Below are positions 28,502 to 37,193 of a stretch of 64,000 bases of DNA, in pieces (within the stretch, counting starts at the first letter, position 1; every line of letters begins with the position of its first letter). Both the position numbers and the translations under genes were made by a program. The notes under the pieces are model-generated. The model worked only from the letters and a program-made list of their open reading frames with translations. It did not search any database and was not told the DNA's origin. Origin of the DNA: Arthrobacter bussei (lineage in GTDB: Bacteria > Actinomycetota > Actinomycetes > Actinomycetales > Micrococcaceae); assembly GCF_009377195.2 (NCBI RefSeq), contig NZ_VJXX01000001.1, positions 1,054,001 to 1,118,000 on the forward strand, read 5' to 3'.

Positions 28502-28904
28502 GGCCTCCCGCTGACCCGCCCGCGGTGGTCGCGCGGCGTGACGGACCCCGGCCGACCTGTCGTCCTGTTCGGGCGCTGAGCTGAGCGGAGCGCAGTCAGG
28601 TGCCCGAGGCGCTCTGTGCTGGTCGGTCTGCGTGTCCCGTGGTATCCCCGGAGAGGACCGCGTACCGCGTACGTGGCCCGCCTCGGCCGGGATCCGCCGG
28701 TGCCACCCTAGCAAGCAGTGCGTTCCGCTTCGCGCTGCGTCGATCGCCGCGACACACGGGGGACCGGCGGACCCGCCATCACCGCGCGCACCGGTCGAAG
28801 GTGTCCGGGCGCTTTCGCGCCCTCCTGGTCCCGAGCCTGTACCGGACGGCCGCGAGTGAATACATTGGCTGCACGACGACGATCACTTCAACGGACGGGG
28901 CGGC
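28502..28904. other. intergenic region between the RT remnant and the DUF5996 gene
   Basis: No convincing gene. A plausible -10 (TACATT, about 28863) precedes the DUF5996 gene. A GC-rich stretch with small inverted repeats (for example GCGCT/AGCGC near 28573-28593) lies upstream of the RT remnant; if that RT had a structured RNA partner it would be expected nearby, but nothing retron-like can be recognised. Confidence 0.4.
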
Positions 28905-29885
28905 ATGGGAGAGAACGACGGCAGGGAGGGGGCCACACGCACCGCGATGCCCGCACAGCGATGGTCCGAGGGGTGGCCCGCGCTGCGCGTGGCCGACTGG
29001 AAGGACACGCAGGCGACGCTCCACATGTGGATGCAGATGGTCGGCAAGATCCGCATGGCGCACGCGCCGCTGGTGAACCACTGGTGGCAGGTGCCGTTCT
29101 ACGTGACCCCGCGGGGCCTCGGCACCTCCTCCATCCCCTACGGCACCGGCGTGTTCGACCTCGAGTTCGACGTCGTCGCCCACCGCCTGCTGATCCGTAC
29201 CAGCCTCGGCGAGGAGCGCAGCGTGCCCCTCGAGCCGCAGTCGGTCGCCCGGTTCCATGAGCGGGTCATGGCGGCGCTGGCGGACCTGGGGGTCGAGGCA
29301 CCCATCCGGCCCGTCCCCACCGAGGTGGAGTCCACCATCCCCTTCCCCGAGGATCACACGAATGCCTCGTACGACGCCGCCGTGGTCACTGCCTACTGGC
29401 GCCAGCTGATCCAGGCCGAGCGCGTCATCACCCGCTTCCGGGCCGAGTTCCTCGGGAAGGTCAGCCCCGTGCACTACTTCTGGGGCGCCATGGACCTGGC
29501 CTGCACGCGCTTCTCCGGCCGCCCGGCGCCCACGCATCCCGGCGGCGCGCCGAACTGCGCGGACTGGGTGATGGAGGAGGGGTACTCGCACGAACTCTCG
29601 AGCTGCGGCTTCTGGGCCGGTGGCGGCGAGGAGGGCGCGTTCTACTCCTACGCGTACCCGGAGCCGGAGGGCTACCGGGATGCCTCGCCCGGCGTCGAGG
29701 GGGCGTTCTACAGCGAGGAGTTCCGCCAGTTCCTCCTGCCCTACGAGGCGGTGCGGTCGTCCACCGATCCGGATACCACCCTGCTCACGTTCCTGCGCGC
29801 GACCTACCGTGCCGCAGCCGAAACGGGGCACTGGGACGAGGGCCTGCTGATCGACCCGCACCGGTTGGAGAAGCACGCCCGGTAG
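28905..29885 (+). CDS. DUF5996 family protein
   Basis: 326 residues. Starts at an ATG after a GGACGGGGCGG stretch. Conserved features of the family include WPALRVADWKDTQATLHMWM, HWWQVPFYVTPRGLGTSSIP and the acidic-aromatic segment SCGFWAGGGEEGAFYSYAYP. No signal peptide or TM helix is visible, so it is probably cytosolic. Function unknown. It lies between the RT remnant and a terminator shared with the permease operon. Confidence 0.88.
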   Translation: MGENDGREGATRTAMPAQRWSEGWPALRVADWKDTQATLHMWMQMVGKIRMAHAPLVNHWWQVPFYVTPRGLGTSSIPYGTGVFDLEFDVVAHRLLIRTSLGEERSVPLEPQSVARFHERVMAALADLGVEAPIRPVPTEVESTIPFPEDHTNASYDAAVVTAYWRQLIQAERVITRFRAEFLGKVSPVHYFWGAMDLACTRFSGRPAPTHPGGAPNCADWVMEEGYSHELSSCGFWAGGGEEGAFYSYAYPEPEGYRDASPGVEGAFYSEEFRQFLLPYEAVRSSTDPDTTLLTFLRATYRAAAETGHWDEGLLIDPHRLEKHAR

Positions 29886-29905
29886 GACGGTCCGGGTACC
29901 CGCAT

Positions 29906-29953
29906 CTGCGTATGCCTCTGCGTCTGCCTCTGCGTCTGCCTCTGCGTCTGCCT
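29906..29953. repeat. 12-bp intergenic tandem repeat
   Basis: Four 12-base units of CTGCGTCTGCCT type (the first with one mismatch) directly after the DUF5996 gene. Non-coding. Confidence 0.92.
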
Positions 29954-29968
29954 GGCCGGCATGCGGAT

Positions 29969-30010
29969 ACGACGACGGCCACCACCCAGGTGGGCGGTGG
30001 CCGTCGTCGT
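29969..30010. terminator. bidirectional terminator between DUF5996 and the permease operon
   Basis: Inverted repeat with arms starting ACGACGACGGCCACC; only one mismatched pair over 42 bases. It serves the convergent DUF5996 and permease transcripts. Confidence 0.85.
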
Positions 30011-30030
30011 GCACGGCTGGGGCGCGGTGG

Positions 30031-30972
30031 CTACTTCCGCCGCGTCTTCGGGTCGAGCGCCTCGCGGAGCGACTCGCCCAGCAGCGTGAAGCCGAGCGCC
30101 GTGATCGCGATGCAGGCGCCGGGCAGGAAGGCGAGCTGCGGTGCCACGGCGAGTTCGGCCTGCGCGTAGGTGAGCATGCGCCCCCACTCGGCGGCCTGCG
30201 GCAGCCCGCCGCCGAGCCCGAGGAAGGACAGTGCGGCCGCGTCGATGACGGCGGTCGCGAGCGTCAGCGTCGCCTGCACGATGACCGGGCCCATGCTGTT
30301 CGGCAGGAGGTGGCTCATCGTGATGGTGCGCCGGCTGAGGCCCAGGGTCTGCGCCGCGAGGATGTAGTCCGCGCCGCGCTGCGACAGCATCGACGAGCGC
30401 AGGAGCCGCGCGAAGATCGGGATCTGCGAGACACCGATGGCGATCATGATGGCGTACGAGCTCTGGCCCAGGACCGCGGCGATGCTGACGGCGAGGAGCA
30501 GGTTCGGCACGGACAGCAGGATGTCGACGAAGCGCATGATCACGTTGTCCACCCAGCCGCCGAGGCCGCCCGCCAGGACGCCGAGCAGCATGCCGCCCGC
30601 GAGCCCCAGCGCCGTGGAGACGACGCCGATGAGCAGCGAGGCCTGCGCACCCCAGATGAGCTTGCTCAGCACGTCACCGCCGAAGCGGTCGAGGCCGAGC
30701 GGGAAGCCGTCGATCTCGCCCGGCCCGGGGATGGTGGTCGGGGTGATGGACGTGCGGCCCGGCAGTTCGTCACCGCCGTAGGGGGCGAGGAGCGGCGCGA
30801 GGATGGCCACGAGCAGGAACAGACCGATGATGACGGCGCCCACGATCGCCTGCGGATTGCGGCGCAGGCGGAGGAAGGCGTCCTTCCACAGGCCGGTTCC
30901 CCGGCCGGTGTCGATGGCGGGGTCGTTCGGGGCTGCTGAACCGCCGGCGGCGGGAGGCAGGATGGTACTCAT
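30031..30972 (-). CDS. dipeptide/oligopeptide ABC permease, DppC type
   Basis: 313 residues, six TM helices. N-terminal cytoplasmic segment, TM1 (VGAVIIGLFLLVAILAPLLA), and the permease EAA loop around ADYILAAQTLGLSRRTITMS. The ATG overlaps the DppB stop by 4 bases. With DppB it forms the membrane channel for peptides delivered by the lipoprotein at 32075-33769. Confidence 0.94.
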   Translation of the reverse strand: MSTILPPAAGGSAAPNDPAIDTGRGTGLWKDAFLRLRRNPQAIVGAVIIGLFLLVAILAPLLAPYGGDELPGRTSITPTTIPGPGEIDGFPLGLDRFGGDVLSKLIWGAQASLLIGVVSTALGLAGGMLLGVLAGGLGGWVDNVIMRFVDILLSVPNLLLAVSIAAVLGQSSYAIMIAIGVSQIPIFARLLRSSMLSQRGADYILAAQTLGLSRRTITMSHLLPNSMGPVIVQATLTLATAVIDAAALSFLGLGGGLPQAAEWGRMLTYAQAELAVAPQLAFLPGACIAITALGFTLLGESLREALDPKTRRK

Positions 30973-31973
30973 TGCACACGCACCCTCGGGTCGATGACGG
31001 AGTAGGACAGGTCGACGATCAGGTTGATCAGGGCGTAGAGGATCGCGATGAAGATGATGAAGCCCTGCAGCACCGGGTAGTCCAGGCCGAAGATCGCGTC
31101 CCGCAGGAACCGCCCGATGCCGTTGAAGGCGAAGACCGTCTCGGTGAGGACCGCCCCCGAGATGAGCAGGCCCAGCTGGAGGCCGATGGTCGTGACCACG
31201 GGCAGCATGGCGTTCCGCAGGATGAAGCTGCCGCGGATGGTGCGCTCCATGAGGCCCTTGGCGCGGGCGGTGCGGACGTAGTCGGCGTTCTGCACCTCGA
31301 GCACCGAGGCCCGCGTGATGCGGACGATGATGGCGAGCGGGATGGTACCGAGGGCCAGCCCCGGCAGGATCAGGTGCAGGAAGGCGTCCCACGCGGCGTC
31401 GTACTCCCCGGTCAGGATGCCGTCCAGGACGTAGAACTGCGTGTAGTGGGTCGCATCGATGCGCGCGTCCTGCCGGCCGTCCGGGGGCAGGATGCCCCAC
31501 TGGATGGCGAAGATGTACTTCAGGATGAAGGCGAGGAAGAACACCGGCACCGTGATGCCGATCAGGCTGAGCACCACCGAACTGTGGTCGAGGAACCGGC
31601 CGTAGTACCGCGCGGCGAAGTAGCCGAGGGGCACTCCGACGCCGATGGCGAAGACCAGGGCGACGACGGTCAGTTCGAGCGTGGCGGGGAAGCGCGTGGC
31701 GAATTCCTCGAGCACCGGCCGGCCGGTGTTGATGGAGACGCCGAAATCGCCCTGCAGCAGGCGTCCGACATAGGTCAGGTACTGCGTGAGCAGCGGCCGG
31801 TCAAAGCCGTAGAGCTCGTTGACCCGGGCGATCGCCTCGGGCGTCGCCTTCTCGCCCAGCAGTGCCGTGGCGGGACCGCCGGGAAGGCTGCGCACCCACA
31901 GGAACAGCAGGATGGACAGTCCGAACAGGGTGGGGATGAGCAGGGCTATCCGTTTACCGATGACGCGTAACAC
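30969..31973 (-). CDS. dipeptide/oligopeptide ABC permease, DppB type
   Basis: 334 residues, six TM helices. Typical start MLRVIGKRIALLIPTLFGLS, then GDFGVSINTGRPVLEEF and the EAA loop ADYVRTARAKGLMERTI. It follows the substrate-binding protein after a hairpin and precedes DppC with a 4-base overlap. Confidence 0.95.
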   Translation of the reverse strand: MLRVIGKRIALLIPTLFGLSILLFLWVRSLPGGPATALLGEKATPEAIARVNELYGFDRPLLTQYLTYVGRLLQGDFGVSINTGRPVLEEFATRFPATLELTVVALVFAIGVGVPLGYFAARYYGRFLDHSSVVLSLIGITVPVFFLAFILKYIFAIQWGILPPDGRQDARIDATHYTQFYVLDGILTGEYDAAWDAFLHLILPGLALGTIPLAIIVRITRASVLEVQNADYVRTARAKGLMERTIRGSFILRNAMLPVVTTIGLQLGLLISGAVLTETVFAFNGIGRFLRDAIFGLDYPVLQGFIIFIAILYALINLIVDLSYSVIDPRVRVQ

Positions 31974-32029
31974 TCGAGGGATCCTTCCGGGTCGACCGGC
32001 GCGAGCCGGACAGGGGGCCTACAGCGCGA

Positions 32030-32060
32030 TGGAGCCGGTCCCGACCAGGGACCGGCTCCA
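32030..32060 (-). terminator. intercistronic hairpin between binding protein and permeases
   Basis: Perfect 13-base arms starting TGGAGCCGGTCCC around a 5-base loop, 14 bases after the lipoprotein stop. A partial terminator or 3' stabiliser here would favour excess of the binding protein over the permeases, a common arrangement. Confidence 0.75.
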
Positions 32061-32074
32061 CACGGGTACTGCTG

Positions 32075-33769
32075 CTACTCGCTCAGCTCGATGTCGGTGA
32101 AGACCTCGTCATTGACGGGGCTCGCCGGGTAGGAGGTGACGCGGGGCGCGAAGGCCAGCGACGGGGCGGGATGCGCGAGCGGGATGGCCGGGTTGTACTC
32201 GGCGATCTGCTCGTTGATGTCCTTGTACAGCTCCGTCTGCTGCTCGCGGTCGCTGACACCGCGGGCCTCGTCGAGGGCTGCGAACAGCTCGGGGTTGTCG
32301 AAGCCGAACTCCAGCTTCTCCTGCCCGAAGAAGACGCCGATGAAGTTGTCGGTGTCGTTGTAGTCACCGGTCCAGCCGAGCAGGTGCAGGCCGTGGTCCG
32401 GGGTGCCCTGGACCTGGTTCAGGTAGTCGGGCGACCAGGCGGCGGGAGCGGGCTTGACCGTGATGCCGACCTCGCTGAGCTGGGCCTGCAGGTTGGTGAA
32501 GACCTGCTCGGGGGTGGGCATGTACGGACGGGACACGTTCGTCGGGTAGTTGAACGTGACCTCGAAACCGTCGGGGTAGCCCGCCTCGGCCAGCAGCTCC
32601 TTCGCGCGCTCCGGGTCGTACTCGTAGGTGGTGACGTCCTCGTTGTAGCCGTCGACGACCTCGGGGATGAACTGCGTCGCCACCTCGGTACCCTCGGGCA
32701 GCGTTTGGGCGACCAGCGCCTCCTTGTCGATGGCGTGCGCGATGGCCTCACGGACCTGCGGGTCGGCGAGTTCGGGGATCGCCTGGTTCATGCCCAGGTA
32801 GAGGATGGTGAACGGATCGCGCGGCGTGATGTTGTAGCCGGCGTCCTTCAGCGACTGCGTGTCGGCGGGCGCCACGAGATCGTAGCCGTCGATGTCCCCG
32901 GCCTCGAGCGCCTGGCGGCGTGCCTGCGGGTCGTCGATGATCCGGAAGATCGTGTTGGTGATCTGGCCCTTGTCACCCCAGTAGTCGTCGTAGATCGAGA
33001 TCTCGAGCTGCTGCCCGACATCCCACGAGTCGAACTTGAAGGGACCGGTACCCACGGGGTGGCCCAGTGCGTACTCGCTCAGCGACGGAGCCTCGGCCGT
33101 GCCGCCGATCTCGTCGGCCGCGAACTCCTCGAGCGCCGTCGGGCTCTGCATGGCGAACGCGGGGAGGGACAGCGCGGCGATGAATCCGGCGAACGGCTTG
33201 GCCAGGTTGATGGTGACCTCGTTGTCGCCATTGGCCTCGCAGGATTCGTAGACCGCGTTCTCGGGGCTGTCGGCGAAGCCGCGGAACAGCGATCCGTAGT
33301 AGTAGGAGGTGGTCTCGGCCTGCTGGATGCCGGTCCAGTTGTACCAGCGGTCGAAGTTGAAGCAGACGGCCTCGGCGTCGAACGGCGTTCCGTCGTGGAA
33401 GGTCACGCCCTCCTTGAGCTGGAAGACGGTGGACAGTCCGTCCTCGGCGGTCTCCCAGGACTCGGCGAGCAGCGGCGCGGGATCGGCGGTGCCTGGTTCG
33501 ACGCCCACGAGGCCCTCGAAGATCTGGCGGCTGACGCGGAAGGACTCGCCGTCGCTCGCGAAGGCGGGGTCGAGTGATTTCGGGTCGGACGATGCGGCGA
33601 AGACGAAGGTGGAGTCGACGGCGGACTCGCCCTCGGCGCCGGTGTTCTCCTCGCGCTCGCTCTGCACGCAGCCCGTGAGGAGGAGTGCTGCGACGGAGAA
33701 TCCTGCGGTGAGCACGGCGCGTTTTCTTGCGAAACCGGTGCCGCGCACGGATGTGCCTCGGTTGGACAT
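32075..33769 (-). CDS. peptide ABC transporter substrate-binding lipoprotein
   Basis: 564 residues. The signal peptide ends in the lipobox LLTGC (Cys34), so the protein is lipid-anchored outside the membrane. Family 5 binding fold (DppA/OppA): SDPKSLDPAFASDGESFRVS near the N-terminus, with the usual two-lobe length. ATG 33769 has GGGAG upstream. First gene of the minus-strand operon with the two permeases; the ligand is most likely short peptides, though nickel or sugars occur in the family. Confidence 0.94.
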   Translation of the reverse strand: MSNRGTSVRGTGFARKRAVLTAGFSVAALLLTGCVQSEREENTGAEGESAVDSTFVFAASSDPKSLDPAFASDGESFRVSRQIFEGLVGVEPGTADPAPLLAESWETAEDGLSTVFQLKEGVTFHDGTPFDAEAVCFNFDRWYNWTGIQQAETTSYYYGSLFRGFADSPENAVYESCEANGDNEVTINLAKPFAGFIAALSLPAFAMQSPTALEEFAADEIGGTAEAPSLSEYALGHPVGTGPFKFDSWDVGQQLEISIYDDYWGDKGQITNTIFRIIDDPQARRQALEAGDIDGYDLVAPADTQSLKDAGYNITPRDPFTILYLGMNQAIPELADPQVREAIAHAIDKEALVAQTLPEGTEVATQFIPEVVDGYNEDVTTYEYDPERAKELLAEAGYPDGFEVTFNYPTNVSRPYMPTPEQVFTNLQAQLSEVGITVKPAPAAWSPDYLNQVQGTPDHGLHLLGWTGDYNDTDNFIGVFFGQEKLEFGFDNPELFAALDEARGVSDREQQTELYKDINEQIAEYNPAIPLAHPAPSLAFAPRVTSYPASPVNDEVFTDIELSE

Positions 33770-33857
33770 GTGTTGCTCCCTGGTGAACGAGTGATTCCTA
33801 CCGGATCTACCGGTATCCATGGGGACCACAGCGGCGAACGCGCTGATCCGTGTGACG

Positions 33858-33863
33858 AGCCTA
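33858..33863 (-). promoter_or_regulatory. possible -10 of the peptide transporter operon
   Basis: TAGGCT on the minus strand about 90 bases before the lipoprotein ATG. No good -35 seen. Confidence 0.3.
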
Positions 33864-33983
33864 ACTTCCGGGAGGTCCACGAACGGTATTTCCCGGGCAT
33901 CGGTGGTTACGATTTGGCATCACGGGCCGCCGAGCGCACGCCTGTCACGGCCGCGAAACGTGGCTGGAACCGGAAGGAACGCC

Positions 33984-34988
33984 ATGGAAACAGGAACGAC
34001 GACGTCCGCCCGCTACCGGCGCTTCGCGGACCTCGAGGCGCGCGGCTACTCACCCCTGTACGACGACTGGTGCACCGGCATCAGCGATGACACGGAGTTG
34101 CTCGCGATGCTCGACACGCTCCCGCCGGCCCGTCGCCAGCCCGTCCTGTTCCTCGGCGCAGTGCGCTTCGTCGGTGTCCCGCTCGAAGGCTTCGCCACCT
34201 TCCGGTCCTTCGTGCTCGCCCGATGGCCCGAGATCCGGCAGGTCATGCGGACGCGGACCACGCAGACCAACGAGGCGGGGCGGTGCGCCGTCCTGCTGCC
34301 CTCCCTCGCCGCGATCAGTGCCGCCGAGGGCAGGCCCCTGGCCCTCATCGAGGTCGGCGCGTCAGCGGGGGCCTGCCTCTACCCGGACCGCTACGCCTAC
34401 CGCTATTCCCCCGGACCGGCCCTCGATCCCGCGGGCGGGTCGTCCGTCCCCGCCCTCGACTGCTCCACGGCGGGTCCGGTCCCGTTCCCGCAGCGCCTGC
34501 CCGATGTGGTGTGGCGGGCGGGCATCGACCTCAACCCGCTGGACGCGCGGGACGGCGACGACGCCCGCTGGCTGGAGGCGCTCGTCTGGCCCGAGCACAC
34601 CTTCCGGCTCGAGCGGCTCCGCGCCGCTCTCGGCGTGGTCCGGTCGGAGCCGCCCCTGCTCGTCCGGGGGGACCTCACCGAGGAGATCGTCCCGCTTGTC
34701 GACCGGGCGCCCAGGGACGCCGTCGTCGTCGTGTTCCACAGCGCGGTGCTGGCCTACGTCGACGCGGAGGGCCGGAACCGGTTCCGCGAGACCATGCTGC
34801 GGTTCGCCGCGGCTCGCGACCGCCCCGTGCACTGGCTCTCCCACGAGGGCCACGGGACGCTCGCGGGGGTGGACGGGGCGATGGAACGCGCGCCGGAGGA
34901 ACTGGACGGCCGCTTCGTGCTGCAGCACAACGGGCGGACGGTGGCACGCACCGGACCCCACGGCCAGTCGATCGAGTGGCTCCCGTAG
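33984..34988 (+). CDS. DUF2332 family protein
   Basis: 334 residues. The ATG has AAGGA six bases upstream. The family motifs are YSPLYDDWCTGISDD near the N-terminus, LIEVGASAGACLYPDRYAY in the middle (glycine-rich, reminiscent of a SAM-binding loop) and VVVFHSAVLAYV toward the end. Biochemical function unknown. It converges with marP, with only four bases between the stop codons. Confidence 0.88.
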   Translation: METGTTTSARYRRFADLEARGYSPLYDDWCTGISDDTELLAMLDTLPPARRQPVLFLGAVRFVGVPLEGFATFRSFVLARWPEIRQVMRTRTTQTNEAGRCAVLLPSLAAISAAEGRPLALIEVGASAGACLYPDRYAYRYSPGPALDPAGGSSVPALDCSTAGPVPFPQRLPDVVWRAGIDLNPLDARDGDDARWLEALVWPEHTFRLERLRAALGVVRSEPPLLVRGDLTEEIVPLVDRAPRDAVVVVFHSAVLAYVDAEGRNRFRETMLRFAAARDRPVHWLSHEGHGTLAGVDGAMERAPEELDGRFVLQHNGRTVARTGPHGQSIEWLP

Positions 34989-34992
34989 ATGC

Positions 34993-36198
34993 CTAGCCGC
35001 GCGTGCACTGACCGGCGGAGACGGCGTCCTGGAGACGCGGTGCACCTTCGGCGATCGGGCGGAGCTCGTCGAGGGACAGCGCGTAGCCGACCGGCGCGTC
35101 CGCCGTCGACTTCGCGAAGACCACCCCTGCGACCCGGCCGTCCATGTCCAGCAACGGGCCACCCGAATTCCCCTGCTGCACGTTCGCGGCGAGGCTGTAG
35201 ACCTGCAGCGCCTGCGGATCGGCGCCGTAGATGTTGTTGACGAGCACCGGCGAGAGGCTCTGCACGCTGGCCGGCTGGATCCGGTACGGACCGCCCGCCG
35301 GGTAGCCGGCGAAGGCCACGGTGGTCCCGTTGGCCACCTCGTCGCCGAGTGGCAGCGGTGCGGCCTGCAGCCCGTCCACGGCGATCACGGCGATGTCCCG
35401 GGCCGTGTCCAGCTGGACCACCCTGCCGGGCAGGGCTCCGCCACCGGGTACCTCCACCACCGGTTGGTCGACACCGGCGACGACGTGCGCGTTGGTGATC
35501 ACGCGGTCGGGCGCGACGACGAAGCCGGAACCGGTCTGGTTCTGGCCGCACTGGAAGGCGGTGCCCGTGATCCGGACGACCGACGCGGCAGCAGCCGCCA
35601 GTTGGGGAGTGTCCACCGAGGCGTCGGGCACGACCGCCGGCGTGGCCGGGCCGACGCCCTCGAGGAGGGTGGGGATGCCGTCGTCGACCGCGATGGTTCG
35701 GAGCTGGGCCGTCCAGGTGCGGACGGGGCCGGGTGTCGCGCTGTCGATCGCCCGGATGACCTGTGAGGACGCCAGTTGCTGCGAGAGGAACGGTACCCCG
35801 AGGGTACCGACGCCGAAGGCGAGCATCGACAGGACCAGCGCCGCGACGACGACGTTCACCACACCGCCGAGGATGCGGTCGACGACGCGCAGCGGAGGGA
35901 AGTCCGACCACTTGCGGATCGAGGCCCCGAGCGCCGAGCCGACGGCCTGGCCGATGATGATGAGGACGATCACGGTCGCGATGACGGCGATGAGCCGCCA
36001 CGGGTTGTCCGGCACCCAGGCACTCACGAGGGGGATCGCGAAGAACGCCGCGACGGCGCCCGCCACGAATCCGGCGATCCCGCCGAGCGTCACGAGGAAG
36101 CCGTTGCGGATCCCCGTGACGAGGTAGCCCAGCAGCACCACGACCAGGACGAGGTCGAGGAGGGTGAATCCCGCGAGATTGACTTCCGGCACGAACAT
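34993..36198 (-). CDS. marP: MarP family membrane serine protease
   Basis: 401 residues. N-terminal CvpA-like domain with four TM helices (about 10-130), then a periplasmic trypsin-like protease with His238 (ITNAHVV), Asp268 (TARDIAV) and Ser345 (QQGNSGGP). Cys217 and Cys398 match the disulfide that regulates M. tuberculosis MarP, which is needed for acid and oxidative stress resistance. The first bases after the start encode MFVPEVNLAG. It is divergent from crp. Confidence 0.95.
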   Translation of the reverse strand: MFVPEVNLAGFTLLDLVLVVVLLGYLVTGIRNGFLVTLGGIAGFVAGAVAAFFAIPLVSAWVPDNPWRLIAVIATVIVLIIIGQAVGSALGASIRKWSDFPPLRVVDRILGGVVNVVVAALVLSMLAFGVGTLGVPFLSQQLASSQVIRAIDSATPGPVRTWTAQLRTIAVDDGIPTLLEGVGPATPAVVPDASVDTPQLAAAAASVVRITGTAFQCGQNQTGSGFVVAPDRVITNAHVVAGVDQPVVEVPGGGALPGRVVQLDTARDIAVIAVDGLQAAPLPLGDEVANGTTVAFAGYPAGGPYRIQPASVQSLSPVLVNNIYGADPQALQVYSLAANVQQGNSGGPLLDMDGRVAGVVFAKSTADAPVGYALSLDELRPIAEGAPRLQDAVSAGQCTRG

Positions 36199-36334
36199 TC
36201 TCCCCTGGCTGTGGACGGCGGGAGCATGGACGGCCTCCCGGCACTGCGTGCGATTCTAGCGGCGAAGCATGGGAGGAACGTGGGAGGACCGGGGCGCCTG
36301 CGCCCTGAGGACGCGGATTGCGCGGCCCGGGGCG

Positions 36335-36350
36335 TGTATCAGTCGTCACA
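36335..36350. promoter_or_regulatory. Crp-like site upstream of crp
   Basis: TGTATCAGTCGTCACA matches TGTGA-N6-TCACA at 8 of 10 positions and lies 85 bases before the crp start, consistent with autoregulation. Confidence 0.45.
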
Positions 36351-36434
36351 TCTGCTCCCGTACGGCAAGATGGTCAGGAGAAGGCAGCGGGTACCGCCGC
36401 GGAACGACGCACCACAGACGCATCAGGAGAATTC

Positions 36435-37112
36435 ATGGACATCGAAGTACTGCGCCGGGCGCCCCTCTTCGCCTCACTGGGGGACGATGTCTTCGCCGCC
36501 CTGACGGACGAGCTCATCGAGGTGGACCTCCCGCGCGGTTCGTCGGTCTTCCGCGAGGGCGACCAGGGCGACCAGCTGTACTTCATCGTCTCCGGCAAGA
36601 TCAAGCTCGGCCGCACGGCCCAGGATGGACGCGAGAACCTCCTCGCGATCCTCGGTCCGGGCGAACTGTTCGGCGAGATGGCCCTGTTCGATCCGAGCCC
36701 GCGGACCGCGACGGCGACCGCCGTGTCGGAGACACGCCTCGCCGGTCTGAAGAACGAGAACCTGCGCACGCTGCTGGAAACGCGACCCGAGGTCTCGGCG
36801 CAGCTCCTCCAGGCGCTCGCGCGCCGCCTGCGCCGCACCAACGAATCGCTCGCGGACCTCGTGTTCTCCGATGTCCCGGGTCGCGTGGCGAAGGCCCTGC
36901 TCGATCTCGCGGACCGCTTCGGCCGTCCCGCGACGGACGGCGTCCTCGTCGCGCACGAACTGACGCAGGAGGAACTGGCGCAGCTCGTCGGAGCATCCCG
37001 CGAGACGGTCAACAAGGCGCTCGCCGAGTTCGTGCAGCGCGGATGGCTGCGCCTCGAGGCCCGCGCCGTCGTGATCCTCGACATCCAGCGCCTGAGGCAG
37101 CGCAGCCGCTGA
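36435..37112 (+). CDS. crp: Crp/Fnr family transcription regulator
   Basis: 225 residues from ATG 36435 (AGGAGA upstream). The cyclic-nucleotide-binding fold has the cAMP pocket GELFGEMALFDPSPRTATA with Glu, Arg and Thr in the expected order, then the long helix and a winged HTH (ELTQEELAQLVGASRETVNK). Very similar in layout to mycobacterial Crp and corynebacterial GlxR. Probable targets in this window are the palindromes upstream of acs and of crp itself. Confidence 0.96.
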   Translation: MDIEVLRRAPLFASLGDDVFAALTDELIEVDLPRGSSVFREGDQGDQLYFIVSGKIKLGRTAQDGRENLLAILGPGELFGEMALFDPSPRTATATAVSETRLAGLKNENLRTLLETRPEVSAQLLQALARRLRRTNESLADLVFSDVPGRVAKALLDLADRFGRPATDGVLVAHELTQEELAQLVGASRETVNKALAEFVQRGWLRLEARAVVILDIQRLRQRSR

Positions 37113-37144
37113 TCCTGGCGGCCCCTGGTGCCGCCCCCGGGAAC

Positions 37145-37180
37145 GACGAAGGCACCCGCCGGATGGTGGGTGCCTTCGTC
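37145..37180. terminator. bidirectional terminator between crp and Nudix gene
   Basis: Perfect 13-base arms GACGAAGGCACCC and GGGTGCCTTCGTC around a 10-base loop, between convergent genes. Confidence 0.85.
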
Positions 37181-37193
37181 ATGTGCGGTCGGG

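Noticed and set aside
28502..28904. Retron-type msr-msd RNA next to the RT remnant
   Set aside because: No convincing long inverted repeat or conserved motif was found, and the RT itself resembles stand-alone families.
29906..29953. Small coding sequence through the 12-bp repeat
   Set aside because: No start with a ribosome binding site; composition is a pure repeat next to a terminator.
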